Shown here: piece after piece, positions 5,761 through 6,575 of the stretch
Layout: each line of letters starts with the position of its first letter
How positions within the stretch are numbered: the stretch's first letter is position 1
From: JASBSR01 sp963847575
GTDB taxonomy: Bacteria > Pseudomonadota > Gammaproteobacteria > SZUA-229
Length of the DNA stretch: 6,575 bases
NCBI GenBank assembly: GCA_963847575.1
Contig: CAWKAL010000019.1
Span: 1 to 6,575 of the forward strand
Direction: 5' to 3'
Position numbers and translations under genes: made by a program
Notes under the pieces: generated by a model
Told to the model about the DNA's origin: nothing
The model's database searches: none
The model's input: only the letters and a program-made list of their open reading frames with translations

Positions 5761-6575
5761 TTAGATACTGAAAATTGCTGTTTTCGAATCTTGGCCCGCC
5801 TGCTCACGCACCAGCCGAGGAACCAGGTATCCGGGCAGTTTAGCGCGCATATCATCCACGATTTTCAACGCCTCTGCCTGACTGATTTCAAAATGCATCG
5901 CGCCGCGGGTTTTGTCCAGGCAATGCAGGTAGTAGGGCAGGACCCCGCAATCGTACAGGCGGTGGCTCAGCTCAACCAATATATCGGAGCTGTCATTGAC
6001 CAGCTTTAGCAGCACACTCTGGTTGAGCAGGGTGGCGCCAGCGTGGCTCAGCGCCGCCAGCGCGGCCTGTTCCTGCTCGCCGATTTCATTGGCGTGATTG
6101 GCGTGAATCACCAGCGTGATGCGTAATGCGCTATCGTGAATCCACTTGAGCAGTGAATTATTCACGCGTGAGGGCAGCACTACCGGCAGGCGAGTGTGGA
6201 TACGAAGCCATTTAACATGGCTGATTTTGCCGAGCTGTCGCTGCAACTGGTCGAGCTTGTGATCATCGAGCACCAGCGGGTCGCCGCCACTCAAAATGAC
6301 TTCCTGTATATCTTTGTGATCGCTGATGTAACCCAGCGCATCTCGCCAGTGCGCCGGGCTGAGGCTGGCATCGCTGTAGGGGAAATTGCGGCGAAAACAG
6401 TAGCGGCAATGGATTGCACAGGCGCCGGTGGTGATGAGTAGTACCCGGCCATGGTACTTGTGCAGCAGGCCCGGGCTGAGCATGGCGTCGAGATCGCCGA
6501 CCGGATCGAGCATTCCGCTGCCCGATAATTCATCGTCTAGCGGCAGTACCTGGCGCAATAAAGGGTCATTTTCAT
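5761..6575 (-). CDS. epmB: EF-P beta-lysylation protein EpmB, radical SAM lysine 2,3-aminomutase (5' end missing)
   Basis: EpmB converts (S)-alpha-lysine to (R)-beta-lysine, which EpmA then attaches to a conserved lysine of elongation factor P, helping ribosomes through proline-rich stretches. About 270 residues are visible; E. coli EpmB has 342, so roughly 70 N-terminal residues lie beyond the right edge. The frame runs open to base 6575 and the edge residues ENDPLLRQVLPL match the EpmB family, so the TTG at 6558 is not the start. Counting from that Leu, the radical SAM cluster motif is CAIHCRYC (Cys47, Cys51, Cys54), followed by FRRNFPY; SGGDP (90-94) is the SAM-binding loop; HTRLPVV (121-127) and YYLHCLDK (209-216) are family blocks; Lys259 in SKT near the C-terminus is the likely PLP lysine. 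The tail is slightly shorter than in E. coli. EF-P itself is not in the window. The PilZ gene follows in the same direction after 115 bp. Confidence 0.95.
   Translation of the reverse strand, partial: ENDPLLRQVLPLDDELSGSGMLDPVGDLDAMLSPGLLHKYHGRVLLITTGACAIHCRYCFRRNFPYSDASLSPAHWRDALGYISDHKDIQEVILSGGDPLVLDDHKLDQLQRQLGKISHVKWLRIHTRLPVVLPSRVNNSLLKWIHDSALRITLVIHANHANEIGEQEQAALAALSHAGATLLNQSVLLKLVNDSSDILVELSHRLYDCGVLPYYLHCLDKTRGAMHFEISQAEALKIVDDMRAKLPGYLVPRLVREQAGQDSKTAIFSI

Noticed and set aside
6556..6558. TTG as the start of epmB
   Set aside because: The frame stays open to the window edge and the preceding residues (ENDPL) match the EpmB family, so the gene simply runs off the window.

Overview
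The window looks like chromosomal DNA of a gammaproteobacterium. The protein set (HtpX, a FimX-type c-di-GMP receptor, a large PilZ-domain protein and EpmB) and the type IV pilus/c-di-GMP flavour point there, and the intergenic repeats are of kinds often seen in environmental proteobacteria. I cannot name a genus. No rRNA, tRNA, CRISPR array, transposase or phage gene is visible.

Layout. Bases 1-497 hold no credible gene: they are a run of hairpin-forming repeats (1-376) followed by the htpX promoter and ribosome binding site. htpX (498-1385, +) encodes a complete membrane zinc metalloprotease of the M48 family. Bases 1386-1680 are a non-coding spacer between two convergent genes, with two diverged arms of a dispersed repeat in inverted orientation. 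The rest is transcribed from the minus strand, in the order epmB (5761 to the right edge, 5' end cut off), a PilZ-domain protein (3813-5645) and a fimX-like gene (1681-3771).

How the genes work together. The fimX-like product has a REC-PAS-GGDEF-EAL architecture in which every signalling centre is altered: no phospho-acceptor Asp, no GGDEF motif, and an EAL domain lacking several metal-binding residues. This is the signature of a c-di-GMP receptor, as known for FimX in twitching motility, rather than a cyclase or phosphodiesterase. Upstream in the same direction, 41 bp away, lies a PilZ-like protein whose two hallmark motifs are separated by about 118 residues, as if the domain carried an insertion. 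The two probably form a co-transcribed c-di-GMP signalling pair acting on type IV pili or a related surface system; this is inference. EpmB (EF-P beta-lysylation) and HtpX (membrane protein quality control) are housekeeping neighbours with no evident functional tie to the pair.

The most interesting points are the all-degenerate FimX/split-PilZ pair, two close palindromes in the 115-bp gap in front of the PilZ gene, the long inverted repeat between htpX and fimX, and the hairpin cluster before htpX.
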